A stretch of 46,041 nucleotides of DNA, taken from contig NZ_JALOCF010000037.1 of assembly GCF_023227905.1 (NCBI RefSeq), positions 1 to 46,041 on the forward strand. Direction: 5' to 3'. The position numbers and the translations under genes are program-made. Below, in pieces: positions 1-8,183 of the stretch. Numbering within the stretch: the first letter of the stretch is position 1; each line of letters opens with the position of its first letter. The notes beneath the pieces are model-generated. The model was not told where the DNA came from. It saw nothing but the letters and a program-made list of their open reading frames with translations, and did no database searches. The DNA comes from Methylobacter sp. (lineage in GTDB: Bacteria > Pseudomonadota > Gammaproteobacteria > Methylococcales > Methylomonadaceae).

Positions 1-6
1 TCACCG

Positions 7-468
7 ATGAAACTACCCCATGAAGCCCCGTCAACCGGATTAGCCCGTCACGTGCTTGGCATCGCCTGTTTATCCGCTGCTGTCGGGCTGGCCGGCTGCG
101 ACCAGCAAAAAGACACGGCCGAACGGGCCGAAGAGAAAGTCGAGCGCGCGGCGGAGACGGCCGAGCAAAAGATCGACCAGGCGAAAGACCAGGCCCAGCA
201 GGAGATTGGCGCCGCCCAGGAATCGGCGACCGGAGAGGCGGTCGACGATGCGGCGATTACCGCCAGGATAAAGGCGGCGATGCTGACAGACCCCCTGCTT
301 AAGGGCTCGAATATTGAGGTGACCACGGTCAACGGCGTCGTGACGCTGCGCGGCACCGTCAATGAAGAGCCGGACATTGCCCGGGCCATAGAAGTGGCCA
401 AGACCCAGTTGGATGTTAAATCGGTTCAAAACAGTCTGGTTGTCAAAGTTATGCCGGATAAAATGTAA
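7..468 (+). CDS. BON-domain lipoprotein (OsmY-like)
   Basis: A 153-residue protein with an N-terminal hydrophobic segment ending in a lipobox (LAGC, Cys31), so probably a lipoprotein. Residues 32-75 are rich in Ala, Glu, Lys and Gln and look like a helical or coiled-coil spacer. Residues 79-147 form one BON domain, with the characteristic DDAAITARIKAAML start and the VNGVVTLRGTV core. BON proteins bind phospholipid or envelope surfaces and are often induced by osmotic or envelope stress. One BON domain makes it shorter than OsmY, which has two. The gene starts six bases into the window, so its upstream signals cannot be seen. A good terminator follows. Domain call is firm; the stress role is inferred from the family. 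Confidence 0.85.
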   Translation: MKLPHEAPSTGLARHVLGIACLSAAVGLAGCDQQKDTAERAEEKVERAAETAEQKIDQAKDQAQQEIGAAQESATGEAVDDAAITARIKAAMLTDPLLKGSNIEVTTVNGVVTLRGTVNEEPDIARAIEVAKTQLDVKSVQNSLVVKVMPDKM

Positions 469-484
469 CTCTATGAATGGATGG

Positions 485-520
485 CCCAGCCTTCACAGCT
501 TCGTGGAGGCTGGGTTGTTT
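485..520 (+). terminator. Rho-independent terminator after the BON gene
   Basis: CCCAGCCT (485-492) pairs with AGGCTGGG (507-514), with an inner CAC/GTG pairing in the loop, followed by TTGTTTT. It lies 16 bases after the BON stop codon. Confidence 0.8.
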
Positions 521-615
521 TGATTCAAGAAATCACGGTAGTCTTTTCTATGCAGTGCGAAAAGTACGAAAATACCTGTCACCCTATGGATGAATAGCTG
601 TGTAATATGTCGTGG

Positions 616-829
616 TCAAGTTTTTTCGGACAGCAAAATGGGTTGTTCATCTGCCATTTTCCGTTCATAGCCATATCGCAAGCTGCTCTTCTTGGGGATT
701 GTATAGTCTCGCCGCCAAACGAGCCCCATTTTCAGATTCAGGAAGGTGCCTTTACGGCTCATGCTGCTTTGCAACGCATAGCGATTCAGTTAATCCCGAT
801 AGTCCTGGTTGGCATATTGGCTGCCACTG
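616..829 (-). pseudogene. IS3 OrfB C-terminal remnant
   Basis: Minus-strand reading gives GSQYANQDYRD, an in-frame stop, then LNRYALQSSMSRKGTF and LNLKMGLVWRRDY, ending at the stop at 616. GSQY and SSMSRKG are hallmarks of the C-terminal part of IS3-family DDE transposases. The CWDNAVAESFF segment expected after SRKG is missing, as is the whole N-terminal catalytic region. This is a fragment left by internal deletion. Confidence 0.7.
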
Positions 830-838
830 AGTACATTT

Positions 839-1133
839 CAGTTCTCGCGCAAAGAAGGCGGAAGCCTTTTTAAACTATTGTTATCCCGCCGTAATTGACG
901 AACTTCAGCTTCCAGTTGGTGAATTCGCCGCTGGTCGGCAGTAAGCGCCTTACCAACGGCAGGCTGTCCTGTTTGTTCGACCCTGACCTGTTTTTAACCA
1001 ACGACGCACAGCGGTTTCATCCAGACTCATGTCCAGGCAAAACTGGCTAATACTCAGGTCTTGGTTTTTAATCATGTGTACCACTTGCAACTTGAAGTTG
1101 CCATCAAACGTTCGACGATTTTGATTTATTGCT
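839..1133 (-). pseudogene. IS3 OrfA remnant, frameshifted
   Basis: Read on the minus strand, this encodes an OrfA-like protein in three frames. First SNKSK, then after one extra base RRTFDGNFKLQV with the helix-turn-helix region SISQFCLDMSLDETAVRRWL, then after a further frameshift the leucine-zipper part GKALTADQRRIHQLEAEVRQ and LRRDNNSLK. A last shift restores an ASAFFAREL-like end. At least three frame disruptions and the lack of a start codon rule out a working product. The motif order matches IS3-family OrfA. Confidence 0.75.
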
Positions 1134-1202
1134 GGATTCCCCTTGCTTTGGTTGAGTTATTTTATCAACCTACCAGCTGTCCGTTTTTATTAGACCACTA
1201 CA

Positions 1203-1236
1203 TGCTGGTTCCCAATCTGGAGATTGGGAACCAGCA
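1203..1236. repeat. Perfect 16-bp palindrome touching the IS right end
   Basis: Arms TGCTGGTTCCCAATCT (1203-1218) and AGATTGGGAACCAGCA (1221-1236) are separated by GG. It begins at the first base after the IS terminus. A second GTTCCCAC-like motif follows at about 1253, suggesting a REP-like element. There is no T-run, so a simple terminator is less likely. Confidence 0.8.
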
Positions 1237-1305
1237 CAAATCAGTGTAAGATCGTTCCCACTCCAAAGAACGAACAATAAAAATAATACCAAAAGAGAAA
1301 AATTG

Positions 1306-1650
1306 ATGAATAACATAACAACCACAGCAAGCGAAGAATCAGCAAAAACGCTTACCACAGTCATTTATGCCTTGTATGCTGCGTCTTATTTTGTAGGCGT
1401 CACAGCTATCGTGGCAATCGTGATGAATTATGTCAAAAGGGATGACGTGGTCGGAACATTTTTGGAGAGCCATTTTCGGTGGCAAATCAGGACTTTCTGG
1501 TTTGGGATGCTTTGGGGTGTGCTGGGAGCAATCACGATGATGTTCATTATCGGGTGGTTTGTGCTTATTGCTAACGGCATCTGGATCATTTACCGCATAG
1601 TCAAGGGCTGGCTGCGCCTTAATGACTGCAAGCCAATGTATACGGCCTGA
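1306..1650 (+). CDS. DUF4870-like small inner-membrane protein
   Basis: A 114-residue protein with three hydrophobic segments, near residues 18-40, 64-85 and 88-104. A conserved cytosolic-type stretch (LESHFRWQIRTFW) lies between the first two, and the end is YRIVKGWLRLNDCKPM. This pattern matches a widespread proteobacterial family of small membrane proteins annotated as DUF4870, whose function is unknown. I chose the ATG at 1306 over the TTG at 1303 because the purine-rich AAGAGAAA sits about eight bases upstream. It stands alone, followed by a GC-rich hairpin, with the IS remnant just upstream. Membrane location is visible in the sequence; no function can be assigned. Confidence 0.75.
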   Translation: MNNITTTASEESAKTLTTVIYALYAASYFVGVTAIVAIVMNYVKRDDVVGTFLESHFRWQIRTFWFGMLWGVLGAITMMFIIGWFVLIANGIWIIYRIVKGWLRLNDCKPMYTA

Positions 1651-1678
1651 AAACACCGGCCGCGTACGGCTGGTGTTT
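1651..1678. terminator. 12-bp hairpin after the membrane-protein gene
   Basis: AAACACCGGCCG (1651-1662) pairs fully, with one G-U, with CGGCTGGTGTTT (1667-1678) around CGTA. It starts right after the stop codon of the plus-strand gene and is also downstream of the convergent minus-strand gene. No T-run follows beyond the arm itself, so termination strength is uncertain. Confidence 0.5.
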
Positions 1679-1719
1679 CAAGGATTTAAGATGCAACGGT
1701 CACAAACGGAATACGGGCG

Positions 1720-2031
1720 CTATTGCTTTTTCTTGCTTTTAACGCTTTTTTGCACTTTTTTATCGGGGCATGGTTGTTTTGCTTCCGTTTCTGGAACAGC
1801 AAATTTTTGTTTAAAGTCCTCTTCACAGATTTTTAACGCAGCATGATCTTGAGCTTCTTGCACACAGCTTAAATTTCTTTGGGCGGTTTGCACCTTTTCC
1901 AGAACAATTGCTATTTGGCGCTCTTTATCGGCATTAAACGTTGCCGGATCGGTATCTGCAACGGCCACCGCGGGAACCAGTAAAAAAACGCTATAAGCTA
2001 CGGTTAATAAGATAGAATTCTTGGGTTTCAC
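1720..2031 (-). CDS. Small exported hypothetical protein
   Basis: A 103-residue protein with an N-terminal signal peptide (hydrophobic core about residues 6-24, likely cleavage after AVA at 22-25). The mature part is helical and charged with two cysteines (Cys56, Cys69), and the tail is strongly basic (KKVQKSVKSKKKQ). The GTG start at 2031 is supported by a very strong ribosome-binding site, AGGAGGAG, about five bases upstream, which is the main reason to accept the gene. I do not recognise a family. The protein is probably periplasmic; the Cys pair could form a disulfide. The coding strand ends near the hairpin at 1651-1678. Confidence 0.6.
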   Translation of the reverse strand: MKPKNSILLTVAYSVFLLVPAVAVADTDPATFNADKERQIAIVLEKVQTAQRNLSCVQEAQDHAALKICEEDFKQKFAVPETEAKQPCPDKKVQKSVKSKKKQ

Positions 2032-2312
2032 GGCTCCTCCTCAAGGGGCTGGTTAATGAGTGAAATGTTCAGTGCCACTTTCTAATCAAAAAACTACGCT
2101 GCAACAGAATACATGTCAAATGATTAATTCTTTCAGAGTAAAGTCTACCTTGCCTCTCCTGTATTTCTAATCTGGAGAGCGTTAAACAGCGCATCCTCGC
2201 AATCAGATCAACAATGTTTTTGTAGAAAAATTACGGTGCAGCTTAAAATACGGGCGGGGTCTGACTTGATGCGTAAACATATGCCGTAAGCTGAATCGTA
2301 AACAACCAACAC

Positions 2313-4571
2313 ATGAAGAGTATTAATTTGCAAACCTTACCTGTTATTTTAATTATCATGCTATCTGTGATGGCAGGGCGCTCTGTGAGTGCACAAGAAA
2401 CCAACAAGACAATAGAAAATAAAGTTAAGCATCTGCTGTCCCAAATGACGCTTGAGGAAAAAGTAGGGCAGATGACTCAGGTTGACTTCACGGTGATCGG
2501 CGTTCCAAAGGAGCAAAACGCAGAGGATCAGATCGATCCGGCCAAGTTGGAAGATGCGGTAATAAACCATCATGTCGGCTCCATTCTTAATACGCCTTTT
2601 ACGCCCGATAATAAGTCGCAGTCGATTGAGATATGGCGGAAAATGATGCGCACCGTGCAAGATGCGGCGGCAAGGACGCGCCTGAAAATTCCGGTGATTT
2701 ACGGGATTGACGCCATTCACGGCGCAACTTACACGCAAAACTCAGTGTTGTTTCCGCAGGCCATTAGCATGGCGGCGACATTCAATCCGGAATTGGCTTT
2801 CAAGGAAGGCGAAATCACCGCAAGGGAAGTCCGGGCTTCCGGCCAGCAATGGAACTTTTCAACGGTCATGGATATCGGCAGACAACCGCTCTGGCCGCGC
2901 TTGTGGGAAACTTTCGGCGAAGATGTGCATTTGGCGACGGTAATGGGCACGTCCTATATCAAAGGTCATCAGGGCGATGATTTCTCAGCTGCCGATAAAG
3001 CGCCCACCTGCCTGAAACACTATGTCGGTTACAGCTACCCGCTTAACGGCAAAGACCGGACACCGGCCTGGCTTGGCGAAAGAACACTCCGCGAATATTT
3101 CCTGCCGACGTTTGAAGCGGGCATAAAAGCCGGATCGCCGACGGTGATGGTTAATTCGTCCGAAGTTGACGGTATTCCGGGTCATGCCAATCATCACTAT
3201 CTGACCACGATTTTACGCAAAGAACTGGGCTTTAAGGGCATTGCCGTGTCCGACTGGGCGGACATCGAGCGTCTTTATACTCGTGACAAGATGGCCTCTA
3301 GCCCAAAAGAAGCGGTAAAAATTGCGGTGATGGCCGGCATCGATATGAGCATGGTGCCGTTCGATTTTTCTTTTTATGATTTGCTGATCGAGTTGGTCAA
3401 ATCCCGCGAAGTGCCGATGTCCCGAATCGATGAAGCGGTGTCCCGGATACTGAAAGTCAAGTATCAGGCCGGGTTATTCGATCCCAAACCGCTGTTGGAG
3501 GTTGAAGGCAATTTTGCTACGGCGGACGCGATAGAAACCAATCGGCAAGCTGCACGGGAATCGATTGTTCTTGCCAAAAACGACCATAACACATTGCCGT
3601 TAAAAAAGGACGCCAATATCCTGGTAACCGGGCCTACCGCCAACTTGTTGAGCGTGATGAACGGCGGCTGGACTATTACATGGCAAGGTTTTGCTGAGGA
3701 ACTATATCCTCAGCAAAAATTGACCGTCCTGGAAGCCATACAGGAGAAGTCGACCGGCCAAGTGACTTATGTGGGTGGCGGTTCTTTTGATGCACCTATC
3801 GATATTCAAAAGGTTGTCGATGAAGCCAAAAATCACGACGTTATCCTGCTCAGTCTGGGCGAGCATACCTATACCGAAACCCCGGGTAATATTGAGACGC
3901 TGAATCTTGATCAAGCTCAGGTCGATCTTGCCAATGCCGCGCTTGCGACTGGGAAGCCGGTGGTCTTGCTGACCTTGGGAGGCCGTCCGCGCATTATCAC
4001 GTCAATTGCAGAACGGGCTTCGGGCGTTATTTTGGGTTTCTTGCCGGGCATGGAGGGCGGCGAGGCCATCGCCGACATTTTGTACGGCGACTACAACCCC
4101 AACGGCAAACTGCCGATTACCTATCCGAGAAATACCAACGGGATTACCCCGTACGATTACAAACCGATCGAATCGTTTGAACAGAACAGTTATAACCCGC
4201 TGTATCCGTTTGGGCATGGCTTGAGCTATACCACTTTCGAAACCAACGGCTTGAAAATCGAAAAAGACAAAATCAGCATGGGTAAAAATATCAAGGTCAC
4301 CGTTAATGTCAAAAACACCGGTACGTTAAAAGGCAAGGAAGCTGTACTGCTTTATATCAATGACGTGGCGGCGTCGGTGACTCGGCCCAACAAGCAACTC
4401 AAAGCCTTTAAGAAAGTCGAGCTGAATCCGGGGCAAGCCGAGAGTTTAAGTTTTACCTTAACGCCGCATGATCTGTCGTTTATTGGCGTTGATCTGAAGC
4501 GCATTGTGGAACCAGGGGATTTTAAGGTGATGGTGGGCAATGAAACAGTTAGCTTTACGTTGAGGAAATGA
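2313..4571 (+). CDS. bglX: Periplasmic beta-glucosidase, glycoside hydrolase family 3
   Basis: A 752-residue GH3 enzyme that releases terminal beta-linked glucose (or related sugars) from oligosaccharides. Residues 1-28 are a signal peptide ending near VSAQ, so it acts in the periplasm. The N-terminal barrel domain covers about residues 40-370 and carries the nucleophile motif GIAVSDWADI with Asp314. The C-terminal GH3 domain follows at about 410-620, with LGEHTYTETPG near residue 516 in the region expected for the acid/base residue. A fibronectin III-like domain occupies about 660-740. Length and domain order match E. coli BglX. The next gene is a FucP-type sugar importer 58 bases downstream, so the pair looks like a small sugar-use unit. 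Substrate range cannot be read from the sequence. The locus is unusual for a methanotroph and may have been acquired. Confidence 0.92.
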   Translation: MKSINLQTLPVILIIMLSVMAGRSVSAQETNKTIENKVKHLLSQMTLEEKVGQMTQVDFTVIGVPKEQNAEDQIDPAKLEDAVINHHVGSILNTPFTPDNKSQSIEIWRKMMRTVQDAAARTRLKIPVIYGIDAIHGATYTQNSVLFPQAISMAATFNPELAFKEGEITAREVRASGQQWNFSTVMDIGRQPLWPRLWETFGEDVHLATVMGTSYIKGHQGDDFSAADKAPTCLKHYVGYSYPLNGKDRTPAWLGERTLREYFLPTFEAGIKAGSPTVMVNSSEVDGIPGHANHHYLTTILRKELGFKGIAVSDWADIERLYTRDKMASSPKEAVKIAVMAGIDMSMVPFDFSFYDLLIELVKSREVPMSRIDEAVSRILKVKYQAGLFDPKPLLEVEGNFATADAIETNRQAARESIVLAKNDHNTLPLKKDANILVTGPTANLLSVMNGGWTITWQGFAEELYPQQKLTVLEAIQEKSTGQVTYVGGGSFDAPIDIQKVVDEAKNHDVILLSLGEHTYTETPGNIETLNLDQAQVDLANAALATGKPVVLLTLGGRPRIITSIAERASGVILGFLPGMEGGEAIADILYGDYNPNGKLPITYPRNTNGITPYDYKPIESFEQNSYNPLYPFGHGLSYTTFETNGLKIEKDKISMGKNIKVTVNVKNTGTLKGKEAVLLYINDVAASVTRPNKQLKAFKKVELNPGQAESLSFTLTPHDLSFIGVDLKRIVEPGDFKVMVGNETVSFTLRK

Positions 4572-4629
4572 CGTTTAAGCCAGGAGATTGAAAGTTCTTT
4601 TATGTTTTTAATCTGACATCGATAAATTT

Positions 4630-5901
4630 ATGATCAATACAGCCGATTCGACAAGCGGTTCTAAATCCTATTTAGGTTCGTTAACAATATTAACCTCGCT
4701 GTTTTTTATCTGGGGTTTCATAACTTGTTTGAATGATATTTTGATCCCGCATTTGAAATCGGTGTTTACGCTGAATTACACCGAGGCCATGTTTATTCAG
4801 TTTTGCTTTTTTGCCGCCTATTTTGTCGTTTCCATTCCCAGCGGCTATTGGGTCGAAAAAATCGGTTACAAGAGCGGTATCATCGCCGGGTTAAGCATCG
4901 CGGGTTTTGGCTGTCTGCTGTTTTATCCGGCCGCAAGCGCGCATTCTTATCCGTTATTTCTGGCGGCTTTTTTTGTGCTGGCCTCAGGAATCACCGTGTT
5001 GCAGGTCGCTGCAAATCCGTATGTCACCATCCTAGGTAATCCGGAAACCGCTTCCAGCCGGTTAACCATGACCCAGGCGTTTAACTCGCTGGGTACGACT
5101 ATCGCCCCTTATTTCGGTGCGCTATTTATCCTTGGCACTGCCGTTAAAGCGGCTGATGAAGTCAAGCTGCTGAATGCCGACGAATTATCGGCTTACCAAG
5201 CGGCTCAAGCGGCTGCCGTGCAGACGCCTTATTTGCTGCTTGCCGCGATTTTGTTTTTTATTGCGGTCGTTTTTGCGTTGATCAAATTGCCAAAAGTTGA
5301 AGCTTCCAAAGCCCGGGATTTGGGTGGTGAAGATGATGATGCTCATGATAGCGCCTGGGATTACAAGCATCTGGTACTCGGCGCAATCGGCATTTTTGTT
5401 TATGTTGGCGGCGAAGTGTCCATCGGCAGTTTTTTGATCAATTTTCTGGGTGAGCCTGCCATTGCCGGATTGGCGAAACAAGAGGCTGGAAAATATGTGT
5501 CGCTTTATTGGGGCGGGGCTATGGTCGGACGGTTTATCGGTTCGGCAGTCATGCAGAAAATCCAGCCCGGAAAGATGCTAGCCTTTAACGCGGTAATGGC
5601 GGCGGCGTTGGTTTTAATGGCCATGCTCGGCAGCGGTCATATTGCGACGTGGGCGATTCTTGCGGTCGGCTTGTTTAACTCGATCATGTTTCCAACCATT
5701 TTTTCGCTCGCGGTTAGCGGCCTGGGCAAGCATACCGGTCAGGGATCGGGGATTTTATGCTCCGCCATTGTCGGCGGCGCTATTCTTCCCGTTGTCCAAG
5801 GAGCCTTTGCTGACTGGGCCGGCATTCAACAAGCCTTTTTTATCCCGGTTCTTTGCTATGCCTACATTGCTTATTATGGATGGCAAGGGCACAGGCTATA
5901 G
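4630..5901 (+). CDS. FucP-family sugar:proton symporter (MFS)
   Basis: A 423-residue major facilitator superfamily protein with about twelve hydrophobic segments. It resembles the fucose/glucose/galactose:H+ symporters (FucP and GluP group). Typical marks are FFIWGFITCLNDILIPHLK in the first helix, the GYWVEKIGYKSG loop after the second, QVAANPYVTILG and the TQAFNSLGTTIAP segment. It would import the monosaccharide released by the upstream GH3 enzyme; the short gap and shared strand suggest one transcript. The C-terminus ends abruptly at QGHRL but the length is near the family norm. It converges on pyruvate kinase with only 23 bases between stop codons. Exact sugar is unknown; glucose, galactose or N-acetylglucosamine would all fit the family. 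Confidence 0.88.
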   Translation: MINTADSTSGSKSYLGSLTILTSLFFIWGFITCLNDILIPHLKSVFTLNYTEAMFIQFCFFAAYFVVSIPSGYWVEKIGYKSGIIAGLSIAGFGCLLFYPAASAHSYPLFLAAFFVLASGITVLQVAANPYVTILGNPETASSRLTMTQAFNSLGTTIAPYFGALFILGTAVKAADEVKLLNADELSAYQAAQAAAVQTPYLLLAAILFFIAVVFALIKLPKVEASKARDLGGEDDDAHDSAWDYKHLVLGAIGIFVYVGGEVSIGSFLINFLGEPAIAGLAKQEAGKYVSLYWGGAMVGRFIGSAVMQKIQPGKMLAFNAVMAAALVLMAMLGSGHIATWAILAVGLFNSIMFPTIFSLAVSGLGKHTGQGSGILCSAIVGGAILPVVQGAFADWAGIQQAFFIPVLCYAYIAYYGWQGHRL

Positions 5902-5924
5902 GCGAACCGGCGAAGCGTAGACCA

Positions 5925-7379
5925 TTAAAGCGTCATCATGGTGATTGTCGGCGAGCTCAGCTGGTCGTCTTGATGAAAGCCCCGAACAACAATGACATTA
6001 TCGCCCTCGTTTGCAAGTCCGGCTTCAATTGCATGATGACGAGCCAGTTTGTTGGGATGGGCATGGCCTGTATCCTCGGCATAGACCGGTATAACCCCCC
6101 AATATAGATTCATTCGTTGGCAAACCCATTTGTTGGCACTGATGGCTATCAGCGGTGCAGCAGGCCGTGCGGAACTCAATGTAACCACGGACATGCCGCC
6201 GCTGGTAATGCTGACGATGGCTTTTGCATTCAGGTCAAAGCAGAGCTGCGCAGTTGCGTCGGCTACCGCAACGCCAAACGGCAGGGGGTTTTGGTCGTTG
6301 TACCGGCGCACCATTTTACCGAAAACATCCTGTTCCCTCATGAACGCCTCGGTTTGATTGATGACCCGGGACATCATATCAACCGCTTCAACCGGAAAAT
6401 TTCCGGACGCGGTTTCGCCCGACAACATCACTGCATCGGTAGAAGAATAAACTGCGTTGGAAACATCGGTCACTTCGGCGCGCGTGGGCCTGGAGTTTTC
6501 TATCATGGATTCGAGCATTTGGGTAGCGACGATAACCGGCTTATTCAGTGCTCTTGCGCTTTTGATAAGCTGGTGTTGGGCAATCGGTACATCTTCGGGG
6601 TTCAGCTCTACGCCCAGATCGCCTCTGGCAACCATGATCGCATCGGAGGCGCTAATAATTTCCTGGCTGTTGAGCAAGGCTTCCGGTTTTTCAATTTTGG
6701 CAATGATATGGGTATCGTAACCGCTTGAGTTAATCAGCTGGCGCAGATCGGTAATGTCTTCGGCCTTTCTTACGAAGGACAGTGCCAGATAATCAACGCC
6801 CAAATCCAATGCAAATAAGGCATCCGCCCGGTCTTTATCGGTTAATGAGGGGCAGGATACATTAACGCCGGGCAGGTTGATGCCTTTGTTATTTTTTAGC
6901 TCGCCGCCGTGAATGACCTCGCAAGTAATGTCGTGAGCCTCTTTTTTAAGCACTTTGATTTCGAGTTTGCCATCGTCGAACAGAATCCGATCCCCCGCGG
7001 TGACGTCGTCAACCAGGGCTTGATACTGGCACGGAATAAGGTTGTCATCGCCAAGAATATCGCGGGTTGTTACCACAACCTGGTCGCCCTTGTTGATGAT
7101 AATGCTGCCGTTTACAAATTTCCCGGCTCTGATTTTTGGGCCGCAAAGATCGGCAAAAATGGTGATGTGCTGACTCGATGCTTCAGCCGACTGCCTGATT
7201 ATCCGGTACAGCTTTTGATGGCTCTCGTGTTCGCCATGAGACATGTTCAGCCTGAAAACATCCACCCCGGCTTTAATAAGATCAGAGATAACCTCATGGC
7301 TATTCGAAGCAGGGCCCAGCGTGGCAATGATCTTTGTTTTGCGGCTGGAGAGATGGGGTATGTTGACATGGATAGGCAT
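5925..7379 (-). CDS. pyk: Pyruvate kinase
   Basis: A 484-residue pyruvate kinase, which converts phosphoenolpyruvate and ADP to pyruvate and ATP in the cytosol. Conserved parts appear in order: RKTKIIATLGPAS with RLNMSHG (N-terminal barrel), a B-domain insertion around residues 75-165, ALSFVRKAEDI, the active-site lysine segment HIIAKIEKPEAL, the metal-site segment MVARGDLGVEL, and ATQMLESMIENSRPTRAEV with SGETASG. The C-terminal allosteric domain follows from about residue 350. The start at 7379 has AAAGGA about eight bases upstream. With enolase at 36.2 kb, it represents lower glycolysis in this window. In methanotrophs using the ribulose monophosphate cycle this step feeds acetyl-CoA synthesis. 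Confidence 0.97.
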   Translation of the reverse strand: MPIHVNIPHLSSRKTKIIATLGPASNSHEVISDLIKAGVDVFRLNMSHGEHESHQKLYRIIRQSAEASSQHITIFADLCGPKIRAGKFVNGSIIINKGDQVVVTTRDILGDDNLIPCQYQALVDDVTAGDRILFDDGKLEIKVLKKEAHDITCEVIHGGELKNNKGINLPGVNVSCPSLTDKDRADALFALDLGVDYLALSFVRKAEDITDLRQLINSSGYDTHIIAKIEKPEALLNSQEIISASDAIMVARGDLGVELNPEDVPIAQHQLIKSARALNKPVIVATQMLESMIENSRPTRAEVTDVSNAVYSSTDAVMLSGETASGNFPVEAVDMMSRVINQTEAFMREQDVFGKMVRRYNDQNPLPFGVAVADATAQLCFDLNAKAIVSITSGGMSVVTLSSARPAAPLIAISANKWVCQRMNLYWGVIPVYAEDTGHAHPNKLARHHAIEAGLANEGDNVIVVRGFHQDDQLSSPTITMMTL

Positions 7380-7459
7380 TTTATAAATCCTTTATGGCTG
7401 TCTATTAATTAATTCCAGCGTAGGTTAGTTTGCCTCGCCGAACCTGTTTAAACCGTTTT

Positions 7460-8119
7460 TTATTCCTGTAATAAACTCTGTATCTGTGCTTCTAATTTGG
7501 GATAAGGGCCAATTGCACAATCCCTGAGCACGCCTTGTTTATCGACCAGAATATGCGAAGGAGTGCCTTTTAAGTCGAAAAGCTCAAAAGTTTCTGCGTG
7601 ATAATCCAGAGACTGAAGATAATTCAGTACTTGCTGCCTGATCTGTTGTTGATGCGCTTTGGGCTGCCGATCAAAATCGGGAATACGGTTTTGTATGAAG
7701 TCTGCAATCTCGTTATCGGTCACCTCGCCGCGATGCCTGACCAGACGGTCCATCGCTAGCGGGAAAGGAATTTGATAGGGCAGGCGGCCTGCGTTTAACT
7801 TGCCTTGCTGGCTGAGTACCCGTAATGTTTCGCCGACGACCTCGCCATGCGCAGCCAGTCGGGTTAGGTTTTCAAGATTGTTTTTATCAAAATCCTCAAA
7901 CGCGGTAGCGACACCCAATATCGTTAAACCGTGCTCCGAGTATTTTCGGTGCAAGTCTACCGCCTGAGGCAATGCATATAAAAAACAGCCCGGGCAATTT
8001 ACCTGGAATACTTCGACCAGTACAACTCGGCCTAATAATTGATCAAAATTTACCTCCGTTCCCTGAACCCAATCGGAAATGGATAATAGTGGGGCTTTTT
8101 GGCCGGGTTGCGCTTTCAT
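7460..8119 (-). CDS. Thioredoxin-fold redoxin (TlpA/AhpC-TSA type)
   Basis: A 219-residue protein with a redoxin fold. The N-terminal part runs to the active-site-like motif NCPGCFLYALP (Cys42 and Cys45), and the C-terminal part has LKGTPSHILVDKQGVLRD, the cis-proline strand expected in thioredoxin-like proteins. A long helical insertion (about residues 75-170) separates the two halves. No signal peptide is present, so it is probably cytosolic, which differs from most TlpA proteins. It may reduce disulfides or peroxides; the substrate cannot be told. It is on the same strand as pyk, 80 bases upstream of it, but a separate promoter is possible. Confidence 0.75.
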   Translation of the reverse strand: MKAQPGQKAPLLSISDWVQGTEVNFDQLLGRVVLVEVFQVNCPGCFLYALPQAVDLHRKYSEHGLTILGVATAFEDFDKNNLENLTRLAAHGEVVGETLRVLSQQGKLNAGRLPYQIPFPLAMDRLVRHRGEVTDNEIADFIQNRIPDFDRQPKAHQQQIRQQVLNYLQSLDYHAETFELFDLKGTPSHILVDKQGVLRDCAIGPYPKLEAQIQSLLQE

Positions 8120-8183
8120 ATATTCGATATTGATAAAGGGTTATTGAAGTGACGATCTAAGGCTTTTGGCAGCAAGTGATGTT

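Larger units (their letters stand above)
608..1202 (-). mobile_element. Decayed IS3-family insertion sequence
   Basis: The ends form an imperfect inverted repeat. The left end begins TGTCGTGGTC and runs to CGGACAGC at 634. The right end, read inward on the minus strand, begins TGTAGTGGTC and reaches the same CGGACAGC; 19 of 27 positions match by eye. Both termini are TG...CA, as in the IS3 family. Between them on the minus strand are remnants of both transposase frames. The element is about 595 bp, roughly half of a normal IS3 element, and has lost the middle of orfB. No target-site duplication is visible, so the insertion is old. Confidence 0.8.

Noticed and set aside
607..873. Plus-strand frame of 88 codons
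   Set aside because: It runs antisense through the IS3 remnant, whose minus-strand reading gives recognisable transposase motifs.
1061..1249. Plus-strand frame of 62 codons
   Set aside because: It crosses the IS right end and the palindrome and has no family; an antisense shadow of OrfA.
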